Assembly: GCF_030253575.1 (NCBI RefSeq)
Contig: NC_080561.1
Span: 25,904,564 to 25,968,563, forward strand
Direction: 5' to 3'
Source: Rhododendron vialii
Taxonomy: Eukaryota > Streptophyta > Magnoliopsida > Ericales > Ericaceae
Length of the DNA stretch: 64,000 nt
Positions within the stretch are counted from its first letter, which is position 1. Every line of letters starts with the position of its first letter. Below are positions 50,398 through 61,185 of this stretch, in pieces. The translations under genes were made by a program, and so were the position numbers. The notes under the pieces were generated by a model. The model saw nothing but the letters and a program-made list of their open reading frames with translations, was not told where the DNA came from and did not search any database.

Positions 50398-52911
50398 TCA
50401 AACTGTTGGGTTTGTTGGAGCATCTGCAGGGGCTAGAATGGTGGCAGAGTCGGCAGCACCAGCCGTTGAGTCTTTCGCTCCAGCTTCGGCAGGGGCGAGG
50501 GGAGGTATTTCTACCAGACTCCTCCTTTCATCATCAGGCTCGATTCCTGCATCATCGAAACCCCTGTTGTAACCGAGCATGAAGCTTTCCTGATGTTGGC
50601 TTTCTTTGATCTCACCCTGGACTTCCAAGATTTGATCAGCCACGTCTTCTTCAGCCTGGGCGTACCCCTTTTCGAACTGCCCCTGCATCTCCCCCTCCAT
50701 CTCCTTCTTCATCTCTTCTCTCCCGAGGGCCCTCCCTTCGGCTAGGCCTTCGTCCTTTCCTTCGGCCCTTGTTCGTTCGGCCGACTCTTGCAGTCCCTTA
50801 ATTAGGTCGTTCAGGTTTGCAACCTGAACTTCCAGGCCTTGTCTTACGGACTCGGATTGCTCCAAGCCCTTCTTGTAATCCTCGGCCAGGCCTTTATTGT
50901 ACTCAACCGATTGCTTCAGCAGCCTCGACTTCTTGTCGTGGTCGGTGAGATGAAGTTGGGCACTCATGATGGATTGAGTGGCCTGCGATCATAAGTAGAA
51001 TTAAAGTTATTCCAAAAAGCGAGATTAAACTAATAATCATCTTAAATGATTTGACTTTACTTACTCTTCCAGCATGGTAGTAATATTCACTCAGGGCTGC
51101 TTTAAAGACGGGGGACTCTGTATGTCCCTCGGTAAAGCTAGCCCCGAGTGAAGTGTGAAAGCCAAAGAGGGATCCTCTTTAAGACTGTCGGAGGTGAGGA
51201 TTTGTTTCTTGGTCGGGGTGATGAAATTGGGCACCCACGGGGTGTCGGCTTCCGAAGCAAGTTCCCTTTCCCCCTCAGTTCGAGCCCTTCCCCGAAGCTC
51301 GACTTCTTGGCCCTTTCCCTTCGGGACAGCCTTCGCCTTCTTGCTGGCGAGAGGCTCCTTCGGGGAAGGAGGGGCACTCTGTGGTCATTTTTTGGAAGCA
51401 GGTGGGGGTGGGGTTTTCTTGCTCGGAACCGAACCCGACGCACCTTGGGCTCCAGCCTTCCGAAGCTGGGCCTTTTGCCTCTCCTTCTCCTTCTGCTTCT
51501 TTTGGAGAACATCCTTGAGATTCCTCGGAGGCATATCTTCTTGCTCGATAAAAGGGTCCCCTTCGGTAGGAAATCGAAAAATTCCTCGGAGAGGTCTGTC
51601 CTCGCTCGGAAGAAACTCTTCGTGTAGATCTTCAGAACTTGCTCGGGAGGCCAAATCACCCTCGTCCGTCACCTTCCCTCGGATTCTCCCTCCGTAGGCT
51701 GGTTTGTAATTGAGGATCGTTGGTGCGTCTCTCTCTTCTCTTGGGATTGTGCGAAGCGCTGTAGCTAACCCACAATCCTTGGCAGCCCTCAACAAGTCCT
51801 TGTTGACTTTAGTGGTATCTGGATAGAGCAGAAAACAAAAAACAAAAAAAAAAAAAAAATGATAACGAATTAGAAAAGATAGCTAATATCCAAGCATGAG
51901 AAATGAGCTATTGAAGTTGAAAACGTATTTCTTACTTGGCGAGCCCCTGTGAGTTGCGACCCCGAACATGCCGTACTCGAGAAGTGGGAACTCATAATTA
52001 CCTCGGACTTCGACATAGTCCGAGGCCCACTTCTCCGAGTCGTACATCCCTTCGGGTATGATTTTTACCATGTTTCTTCGGGAACATAGATAATATCTGG
52101 AATACCTAACATTCCGAGACATCATGTAGTTCTCAAAGATGTGATGAGCTTCGAGCCTGAACATCTTTAGCTCGGCCAACTTTATTATTGAGTGCACGAT
52201 TCGGTATGAATTAACGCTCAGTTGGCATGGGGTGAGTTCGAACCGGTGCAGGATCTCCCTCAATATCCTATGCATTGGGAACCGAATCCCGCCTTCGGTG
52301 ATGGCCATCAGGGGCACGGTGACGTGCTCGTCACCGAATGTTATACGGTTGCCCTGTAGGGGAGTTATGACGACGTCGTTGGGAACGTTGTAGGCTCTTC
52401 GGAAAGAATCAAGACTGGCCTGATCTTTGAAGGAGTCCCAGTAGGGACAAGGATCCCTTCCCGTTCGGTCGGGAATCACGTCGGGGTCCAGTTGAACAAT
52501 TTTTCTCTTCGCCTTGGGAGGATTAGACGAAGATTCTCCAAAGACACCGGTTTCCTCGATCGTTCGGCTGGAAGAAGCGACTGGAATTTCCTTTTCCGAC
52601 TCAGCTTCGTCAGCTCCCTCGGCGTTCTCTTCCCCTTCTGCTTCGTCATGAAGAGGCTCTCTATCAGGCGACTCCTCATCTATGTCTATTATGTTGGGGT
52701 CTGGCCCCATTGTTCGGAGAGGGGTTACCCCTGCGGGGTAGTCGATTCCTTCAACTCCCTCGGGAACTCTGCTACTTGACCCCGTTCGGTAATTCCGAGC
52801 GAAGTCTCTTATAGCATCGGCCAGACCTGGATCGGCTCTACCAAAATCTGAAGCTCCAGTGTCCATCGAGCGATAAGATTCAGCCGAGGATGTTGACTTT
52901 GAAGACTCCAT
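50398..52911 (-). pseudogene. Antisense spliced gene of the Tat element
   Basis: Three coding exons on the - strand: 52911-51936, 51818-51065 and 50982-50398, with GT-AG borders. The phases fit if one lost base near 51140 is allowed. The start codon lies 2 nt after an acceptor-like CTATTTTTAG, so a 5' UTR intron is likely. Exon 1 encodes an acidic Ser/Glu-rich start, then a segment with IRFPMHRILREILHRFELTP and QLSVNSYRIVHSII. That segment resembles the putative gypsy-type transposon domain (Pfam Transposase_28). Exon 2 is Lys/Pro-rich. Exon 3 (195 codons) is a coiled-coil-like Glu/Lys/Gln-rich tail. Defects: TGA at 51385-51387 and the frameshift. Antisense ORFs are known in Tat elements; their role is not established. 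Confidence 0.75.
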
Positions 52912-53379
52912 ACCTAAAAATAGATCGGTGCATGGGAGGAGACCGTTAGCGATTTGCATGGTCAGGAGTCTACGTGCCTATGTTCGGTGTTCTACGTTGT
53001 TAGAGGAGATCCCAAGTCTGCTCGGCTATTTCCCGAGGGATATCCCTTTGAAAGAAATTCCGAAAGAGGGATCTGTACCGCCCAGGAAAACGATAGGGAG
53101 CCCTACGCGTTTCCAATGGGCAAACAAAAATTAAGGGGGCTTAACAAGCCCTGTTAAGCTTCTTAAAGATTATCCCTTTGGAAAAACCTCACTTAAAGGT
53201 GCCCTCGTGTTCGGAAGAACACGATTTGAAGATGTTCACATGTTCGGAAGAACACATGAACACCTGGGTTACCAGGCGATCGTTTCAGTCCAAACGGAAA
53301 TAAAAAGCCAACAAAAGGAAGGCAAAAGCATTCGAAAACAATCGAATCACATCAACAGATGAAAGAACTGGAGAGAATA

Positions 53380-53530
53380 CCTGAAAATCAAGGGAAATCT
53401 ATGATCAAAACCTTCGAAATTTGCGGATTTCTCGTGATTTCTGGTCTGAAACGGCGCTTGAACAGAGAAGACAATCGACAAAGGAGAGAGAGTGATTTTC
53501 TCTCTCCTACCCTGCCCCTTTTTATACTGA
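53380..53530 (-). promoter_or_regulatory. Promoter and leader of the antisense gene
   Basis: On the - strand TATAAAAAGG lies at 53526-53517. It is followed by a CT-rich stretch like a plant leader, then a donor-like CAG|GTATTC near 53380. An acceptor at 52914 would complete a 5' UTR intron of about 465 nt. The TATA word and splice words are seen; their use is inferred. Confidence 0.5.
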
Positions 53531-53865
53531 GCTCGGAATTCAAAACGGGCTTGAACCCTAGCCGTTGGATTTAGGCGGGAGATTGATGTAACGCTCGATG
53601 ATCGACACGTGGCAAGTGAGGGCTGTGCCGTACCGCCACCCAATACAATCGTGACACCTGGCGACGTTTCAAATCAGCGGTTGCAGGGGCATTAAATGAA
53701 AGCTGCAAACACGACCCTAAAAGATTCCAAGCCTTTTTCAGGTCAAATAACTTTGACGGTTCGTCTAGTCGTTCGCTCTTCGGAGCTACATTTTTTTTGT
53801 TCGGCCAACTTCTGTTCAACTCCTCCTTTTCATCCGAGCGAGAAAAGCAAGAGTTGAGGGGCTAT

Positions 53866-54510
53866 TGTAGGGGGCCGAAATATCCGAAGGATAGGTTAAC
53901 GTCTCACCGAGCGTCCGAACAAGGATGCATTTAAGTTCACCCCGCGCTTTCCAAACGCTCGGATTTTCTCCTGTTCGAATACGCTGTTCTTCGGAAAGAA
54001 TCTCCGAAGCTTGGGAATTTATCATGCGTCAGATGAGTGTCCACCGAGTACAGATGATGATGGAACCTTCTAGAAATATCTTGTGATATGTGAGCTGTCG
54101 TATCTGATATTCGAAGTGACAGGTCTGAACGATGTGACCTTTCTGACATCGGCCCATGTGACTCTGTAAAACTTGGGAAGTGAAATTCATTAAATGATTC
54201 TGCAACCTGATGTCATCCGAGTGGTGCTTGACGCGTGGCAATCTTGTTCAACACACAACCCCTCTGCTTATAAATAGGAGGGGTATTGTTACTAAGACTC
54301 GGTTTGGACTTCTGGATAAGAATACCATACTGTCTTCTCAGCATATTTTTCTTACAAAAACTTCTTCTCTTCTCTTCATCTACTGACAAGATCGTCGGAG
54401 CTTCTTCCCGGAGGAACAACCCCCTCCGGTTCTGCAGGTATACCAAGACTGGCGTCATTTCTCACAGCAGCTACACTTGAAAGGATCACGAAGGAAAACC
54501 CGTCCCCACA
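53866..54510 (+). repeat. 3' LTR of the Tat element
   Basis: 645 bp with the same ends as the 5' LTR. Its end is 16 bp from the start codon of the TRAPPC4-like pseudogene. A G-rich GTTGAGGGGCTAT precedes it as a weak polypurine tract. Confidence 0.93.
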
Positions 54511-56202
54511 CAGCTGGACTCCGGAAATGGCCGCTATATACATCATCAACAAATCAAGGACGGTCTTATCTTACACAAGGTAATGTTTCCAATCTCTCTC
54601 TTCCACTCTCAAAAACCAAATAGCGAGTTTATGTTTATGGACATGAATTGGGGAAGATATCAGGATTATGTATCTGCGGTACGAATGAACACGAACGCTA
54701 GCTTGAGAATAGCCGATTCTTTCGATCTCCATTCTCCACTGGAATTTTCCCAATTCACGCTTCCAATCGCTTGCTGGTATGTATATATATTGGAATTTTC
54801 ATTGTTGTTTGTTTAGGGAAAACCTATTTGTGTAGTTTATGTTGGATTAGAGGGTGCACGCACATGCATTGTGTGTGATACTTGATTCAATAAAATGCCA
54901 TTAATCAATTAAAGGCTACAGAGAAGATCATTAACTACGGAGAGTGAAATAGGAGTGAACATGCTTAGATGAGCGTGGAGTTCTAATGCTATGTGATCAC
55001 ATTTTGGTGACCATGTGATGTTGCCGTTGCCTTGGTAGAATGTGGTCCGTTACATGATAAATGGGGACATTCTATCAATGCATTAGTGACACTGCATCGG
55101 TGACACAGTTACACATCACATGGTACCCAGAGTGTTAACCTCTCCGATCAGGGTCGGCCGTGACTTTTCAGGGGTCTAAAAAGAAAATCAAAATTGATGC
55201 CATTTATGAATTTTTACGATAAAATATAAAGTACATAAAGTTCCTTTCCCAAAAAAGATACAAGTATTTAATATTTCTCAATGAGAAATAATCTCAAACG
55301 GACAATACAAAATATCAAAAGTGTTGTTAGACTCTTTAAATAAAAATAACAAATGTTCAACTGATTCAGCCTTACCTTAGGCTGAGTGGGAAGTTGCCAA
55401 CATGTATTCCAAATCCCATGAAGATTAGATTTGCTTGAACTTGATGCCCCTTTTTCCCTATAGGTGGATTGTAGGTGTAGTGATAAGGATGGGTAGAGAC
55501 CAATTCATTTATTTTTACTGTTCTGAAGTGATAAGTATGTGTAATTACCTATTTATTTATTTATTCATGTTTTGTTTTTGATCCGTTTTTTATTCATGTT
55601 TACTACTCTGAAGTACACACAATCTTAAAAAGGATACTGAAGGTTTTCTAAATATAGATGTCATATGGGTTTCAACTTTGGAGAAATAGTTTGTTTGTTG
55701 CTTGCAAATGAAGCACAAGAAAGAAAGAAATACAGAAGAAACGAAAATGGATGAATGAACAATAGGTTAACTTTTGCGGTTGCGGTACTAAATATAATGT
55801 TCTTTGGTGGAATGTTGTTAGGGGTGTCAAACATTCCAGTTGTTTAGGATTGATTTTGAAGCTTACTATCACGTCTATATTCTAGAAAATAATGTACTGA
55901 TCTTGTAGGTTTTCATAAAAAAATGTAGTTTGACACATAAATTGGTAGACAAAGTTTCTGAATTTTTTTGAACTAAAAATACGTGAATGGTATGAGAGGA
56001 GAAGAAGACAAAGAGGGAGAAGAGACTGTTGTGCTCCAAGAATACATACACGCACACCCAAACACAGAGCAACAACAACAACATAACGTACGTGGTTCGG
56101 CAATTGTTTACGTCCACGAGAGACAAATCTATATTACGGAGAAATTAAAATCACTCAAACTCTAATACTAGTGTACATCCATGTCACCAATCTTTCAAAT
56201 AG

Positions 56203-58516
56203 TTTTTACAATAACAGAAGATACACGTACTTAAAGGTAATGGAAAAGGAGAGTAGTGCTCAAGCATATGCTTGAGCCAATTGCTTCACGTGTAGTTTCT
56301 TAAAGTCAAGAAAGGTGGCTGCCATGAATTCAAGCAATCTTCAGAGGATTTGGTCTTGATCTTCCTCAATCATCTCGTTTTGAGACATGTGAGCTTATGT
56401 AAAGGATTGAGCCAACAATTTTGAACCAGATCTCCACAACAATCTCCACTTAGGCAAGATTACTGAAGCACGTAATTTTGCTGCACGGAAACTCGCTGAA
56501 GCACACAAACTCGCTGCACGTAAACTCTTGATAATTGCTGAAGCACGTCAATTTTGTTGTTTCTATATGTTTGGTGCGTGCGTGTGTGTTTTTGGTGCAC
56601 AAACAAATGCTATTAGAGCCAGGGGAACAAAACTAAATATGTTCTTTTTGCTTTTGTCACAATCCAAGTGATTGAAATCAACTTCCGTGAACACCATTGG
56701 ATTCTTCTCATGAAAAAAGGTCCAATAAGCTAAAGGGCGCAATCATCCGACATTCCATGCGATCTAACGTGCCTATAAAATTTGATACATGTAAAATCAT
56801 GTGCATGCTGTCTTCTTCTGCGCTATTTGACCCAACCCAATGTTCTAAATGGCGCTTGGCGCTAGTAGGGCGGAGACCCACCTCCAAGCGCCAAGCCGCC
56901 TAGGCGCTACCAAGTAATTCGGCATTTTTTTTTTTTTTTAACAAACCATTATCCAATCAAACTATATTCTATGTATCTATAATACAAGTTCAAAGTTCTA
57001 CATAACCATAATGCAAAGTTTAATGTACAAACCCAAATGAAATTAAGTAGTAGCAACTAGCAAATAAGTTGAATAAGACAATAAGTAGAAATAAACGAGA
57101 TCGGAGATCCCTAATGCCAAGTTAAAAGTTCATCTCCTTTCTTTAACTCTTCTCCTCCATACCCTTCCAAAACTTGATCTACATTAGTTTAATACTATAC
57201 ATTTTAGGCCGCCAAAGGCCTCCAAAGATGTCGATGATGCCGCCAAGGCCCGCCAAGACCGCCAAGGCCGCCTAGGCGGCCGCCAAACCTCCCTGGGCGC
57301 CAAATCGCCGAGACCGCCATGGCCGCCAAGGCCGCCTAGGCGGCCGCCAAACACTGCCAAACCTCTCTGGGCGCCAAATCAAACGCCAAGGGGTATTAGC
57401 GTGGCGGCAGGGTACCTCCAAGCGCCTAGGCGGCCGCCATTTAGAACACTGACCCAACCCGAGACCCGACTAAAGACCAACCCAGATCAGAATCTGTCCT
57501 TGTTGGCCGGAACCATTTACCCTTATTTGGCCCGAGCTGAGCCGTTGACTTGTTGCCAAGCTGTTGACTGCACTGAGCCGTCATTGATCGAGCTGTTGAC
57601 TACTGACGGTAACAATTTGCGTGTGACTGGACCAAATTGGGTTAATTGACTGGTTTCGGCACACTATTTGAGCCGGTTTAAACATTTTTTTGGCTGATTT
57701 TGCTTATTGTTGTATGGATACCACATCTTTACAACGTCTCGGATCCAACTATGGTCTCCATTTTTCATAATTCGCATGGACGTTGTTGCATTATCCTTTT
57801 GGAGCTTAAAAATGAGGGTTCCTTGTTATTTTCTGACATTGGAACTTGATTGTGGTGGAGCATAAGGAGCTTGGATCTCAGAATCTTCTAAAGCAAAGAA
57901 GCCAAGGCCCTCAACCAGCTCTGTGAGAGGAACCATGTTGTCTTCCGTTTTTAATAGAGGGACCATGTTATCTTCCGTTTTTAATAGAGGAACATGTTTT
58001 GACAATGTTTTCCAACGCGTGATTTAAAGTGTAAAAGTCAATGGAATCAAGTTGTGCGAGGTGATGGGCGTGTTGCTCTGATAGGAGTTGGATGTTGTTT
58101 TGGATAAAAGATCTGAGGATGTGAGAGATCAAGATAAGTATAGATTGACTTGGCAAGTTTGTGGCATAACCCGATTATGCCTTGCGAAGGATCAGAAGTA
58201 TTCAGTGATGGAGAAAATAAGTGTTACCTTGTTGTGGAATTTGCTCGAGGACATCTTCTTTAGTTGTTGATTTGTATTATGTAGAAGTAGAGATTGTTGG
58301 AGATCTGGTTCGAAGTTCTTGGCTCTATCCTTTTGGATAAGCTCACATGTCTCACAAGGAGAAGACTAAGGAAGATCAAGTAGGAGTGGCTTGAATTCAT
58401 GGCAGCCAGTTTTCTTTAACTTGAAGAAACCACACATTAACCAATTGGCTCATGCATGCTTGAGCAATAGTTTGCATTTTCCTTATACATATTTGTTTCT
58501 TCTGCTATTGTAAAAT
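56203..58516. mobile_element. Element with 230-250 bp inverted terminal arms
   Basis: The left arm 56203-56451 and right arm 58286-58516 are diverged reverse complements. CTCAAGCAT, GGCTGCCATGAATTCAAGC and ACATGTGAGCTTAT on the left pair with their complements on the right, down to the CCAGATCTCCA inner end. The 1.8 kb between them carries no recognisable transposase and includes the MITE at 56839-57449. Target duplication not found. Confidence 0.6.
56839..57449. mobile_element. Mutator-like MITE with GC palindromes and 11-bp target duplication
   Basis: TGACCCAACCC occurs at 56828-56838 and 57450-57460. The termini AATGTTCTAAATGGCG and CGCCATTTAGAACAC are inverted repeats. Near the right end, a block containing AAGGCCGCCTAGGCGGCCGC is duplicated (about 57263-57320 and 57327-57380). 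Confidence 0.8.
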
Positions 58517-59960
58517 GAGATTTGAGTGATAATGATCCCGTTCATAAGAAAAAGCCACTGCCAGTGGACAGAAGAAATCGGGAATCGCGTTAATTTTGTT
58601 GTTTCTTTGTGTTTGGGGTCTGTATGTGTTGGGGGTGTCTGGGTCCAGACTAGAGAAGATTACTTGTCGTTCACTGGACGAAGTGAGGGAGAGGGCGAGT
58701 TAGAGAACTTGAAATATACCTCAAGATTTAACATATACAGAATATAATAAAGAATAAAGGGTGATTATCAGATTTTTCAAGTAGATCAAAATGTGAGCAT
58801 AATCAGGGGAATTGTAGAATAATAGTTAACTTCTACGGTTATTATTTTGGGTTTAGTGTGACTAAAAATGGTTCACTGAGATCATAGAACCACTTGGTGA
58901 ATATAGCAGCAAGGACTAAGGAATTGAAGATCCATTATTATCATGTGATCATGGTATTTTCGTTTAAGTAGTTTTTACTGTATACGGTACTCTGCCACAT
59001 GGTTTTGATGTCTATTTGTCCCCATGCATTTCATGTCTAGTTTTAGAGTTCTCAAAGTAATGTCCAATTCACAACCGGAAAAAAGTGGGTACTTAGTCAG
59101 AATGCACTGGGCTAAACCTTTTTTATCGGCTACAATATATGTCCATTAGAGACACTCCAGCATGAGGATTTTGGCTGCGCTCCGTTCCTTCCTGATATAT
59201 AGGATCACAGTTCCTTTTGAACAGGGTATGCTCGAGAATGGTATAAAATTTAGGGTACAGTTCATTTAAGTTTGTAGGACAATGTTATGTCTCTTTGGAT
59301 ATGGCTTTGCGCAGAGAAATAATGAAACTGGTGCTGTTTCGCCTGCAGGCACAAAATTCTGTCTCAGAGCCGGCTATACAGCATGTGGATGGGCTCTTGA
59401 AGCATACCTAGGAACTGTACGCAGATTTTGTTCTAAAGAATCCATTCTGTGAAATGGAGATGCCCATCCAGTGCGACTATGAGACATTAACTGACACAGC
59501 TGGCAGTTCTGGAGGACTGTCTTGCTTTATTGGCTTGATGAATCCAACTTGAATCTCCTATGGCCTAAAAGTTTCACACGATCCCCATGTGTACATGTTA
59601 ACATCTCCTCCCGTAGTTTGGTTTAGCAAGTTCAGTTTGCTGTGTGCGACCTTCTTTGCATAGAGTAGCAGATAATGAGAGGCAAATTCCGTAGGTTACC
59701 TGGGTTTTAGTTTTGTCAGAGCAAATTATCCAAAATCTTGGTACTAATTACTAAAGCTTTTATACCTGCATATCATTGTATATTAACAGGCCAAACAAAA
59801 TACAAATCAAATAAAATCTTTATACAATAGAGAAAATCCCCGTCCTACTTTAACGTTCCTGCACATCAAGGAAGATGACCCTATTTTTATGTTTAAACTT
59901 TTAAAAGAAAACAAAGTCTCAGAAGGCAAAACAAGATTCAGAAGGCCCTACAGACACAGT

Positions 59961-61185
59961 TTAGGCACTGGGCGGAGCTATAAGGTGATGAACGCCACCA
60001 GCCTCCAATTGCATCACCATGAAGTTTTTTCAGTCATACCGTCTACAGCTGATGATACGCTGATCCATTTGTAGTTCAATGACTCGTCATTGTATATGTC
60101 CCACCACTTGTTCACTAGCATCCTTATGTCTTCCCTGTCCATGTTCTTCCCTTTCCCATTATATCTCCACGGCTTCGATACCTGACAAAAAATCAATCGT
60201 TTACCTTTAGTACATTTAGACCAACATTAATATAATCTACCTGAAAAATAGGAAAGTTAAAGTTTATTGATTGGATAAGTGAAAGTGATCAATCACCTCT
60301 GCACAATAATGAACAACTTTCACTTTGTCGATCTCAATGTGTCCTGGGTGACGCCACAATGTGGCCACAATAAGGTTGTAAATCGGTGGGACGGGTTTGA
60401 AAATATCCTTGAAGAACATGTTTAAGAAGTCCTGAAAAGAACAATCACCCAATCCCTTTTATTAGTTTGTACAATTGCTAAGTAAACACACGCAACTAGG
60501 CTATTCAATAGAGAACAAAGAAATTATCAAATGTGAGGGACGTAAATAGCTTGGATCGGTTCAGATTGGGGAAGGAACTCAGAGAAAATTTTAACTTGAT
60601 TGATAAACAAAAATTTCATCTGGAACCCACGCACTTAAAGTGTATTTGATTGATAAAGTGTATTTGTTTTACATGCATTGTTGTATCATAACCAATATCA
60701 TTGAGTTCATAGTGGTTCAGGTTACCTAGCTAGCTGCCAACCTATTTTTTGAAGGAGGGCAATAGGGTAATTCCACATACCAACTCACTTAGGTAATAAC
60801 TGAGTTAATTGATCAGCTTTGAAAGTTTCTAAGCCCCGATCCAAACCAAGCTGATGTTAGAACCCAGTCATGGAGGCAAAAAGATCTTATATACTACCTG
60901 TTCAGCAAAAGGTGTATGAGGTGTGACTTTGAGGGTGTTCAAGAGATCATCATAGGTTGAGAGGCTGGGCTCGAAAACTAACATGCCGGCATTGAAGTAG
61001 AGAGCTGGTTCCGGTCCCAACTCTGAAGACCATGGGACCTTGTCGGGGCACTGCTCATCCCAGCCCATACACAAGCAGTCCCCCACACCATAGAAGGAGC
61101 CGTCCGGCAAGTCAAAGAGGTGGTCGATGTTGTCGTAGACTTGGATGTCCCCGTCCAAGTATATCATCTTGTGGTATTCCACAAA
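59961..61185 (-). pseudogene. Galactinol synthase-like pseudogene (GT8), exon 1 missing
   Basis: Three exons on the - strand: 61185-60898, 60431-60297 and 60181 to 60014 (stop) or 59961 (homology end). They encode the C-terminal two thirds of galactinol synthase, the cytosolic GT8 enzyme joining UDP-galactose to myo-inositol for raffinose sugars. Visible: MIYLDGDIQVYDNIDHLFDL with the DxD metal site, QCPDKV, LYFNAGMLVFEPS, FLNMFFKDI, KVKVVHYC, SKPWRY and DREDIRMLV. Oddities: about 12 residues are missing before QCPDKV, the Gly of the HxxG-KPW region is Val at the exon 2-3 junction, and a run of six A (60025-60030) appears one short. That shift creates a TGA at 60016-60014. In the other frame the end reads LIAPPSA, close to the usual APSAA tail. 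The N-terminal exon is not found up to position 64000. Confidence 0.82.

Larger units (their letters stand above)
42915..54510 (+). mobile_element. Tat-lineage Ty3/Gypsy LTR retrotransposon, 11.6 kb
   Basis: Direct LTRs at 42915-43580 and 53866-54510 share TGTAGGGGGCCG starts and CGTCCCCACA ends. A CAGCT target duplication flanks the element (42910-42914 and 54511-54515). Order inside: primer site, gag-protease, reverse transcriptase, RNase H, a second RNase H, integrase, a 38-bp tandem repeat, then an antisense spliced gene. Integrase after two RNase H domains, plus antisense ORFs between pol and the 3' LTR, are marks of the Tat/Ogre branch. The LTRs differ by 7 substitutions and two indels (12 and 9 bp) by eye, about 1 percent, so insertion is recent. 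Five stops and one frameshift in the + strand genes mean this copy cannot act alone. Confidence 0.95.
54780..59348. other. Intron-like region of the TRAPPC4 pseudogene, filled with repeats
   Basis: No gene recognised apart from the flanking exon remnants. It holds a long inverted repeat (56203-58516) with a nested Mutator-like MITE. Near 56090 an ACGTACGTGGTTCGGCAATT word resembles part of a plant retroelement LTR. Confidence 0.5.
54527..59541 (+). pseudogene. TRAPPC4/TRS23-like pseudogene (trafficking particle subunit)
   Basis: Three exon remnants remain. 54527-54579 encodes a start MAAIYIINKS. 54664-54776 encodes DYVSAVRMNTNASLR, following an AG acceptor. 59349-59541 encodes VSEPAIQHVDGLLK, then ELYADFVLKNPFCEMEMP, and ends at TTGCTTTATTGGC plus TGA. 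Together they match the start, centre and end of plant TRAPPC4, a longin-fold core subunit of the TRAPP tethering complex acting at the Golgi. Damage: lost bases in exon 1, a 2-nt loss early in the last exon, an in-frame TAG before ELYADF, more indels at the end, and no trace of the exon that should precede the last one. The protein is essential in eukaryotes, so a working copy should exist elsewhere. Recognition is from memory of the family. Confidence 0.78.

Noticed and set aside
51148..51697. Two long + strand frames within the antisense gene
   Set aside because: Mirror frames of the GC-rich exon 2 on the - strand; the - strand reading has splice sites, phase continuity and a family-like order.
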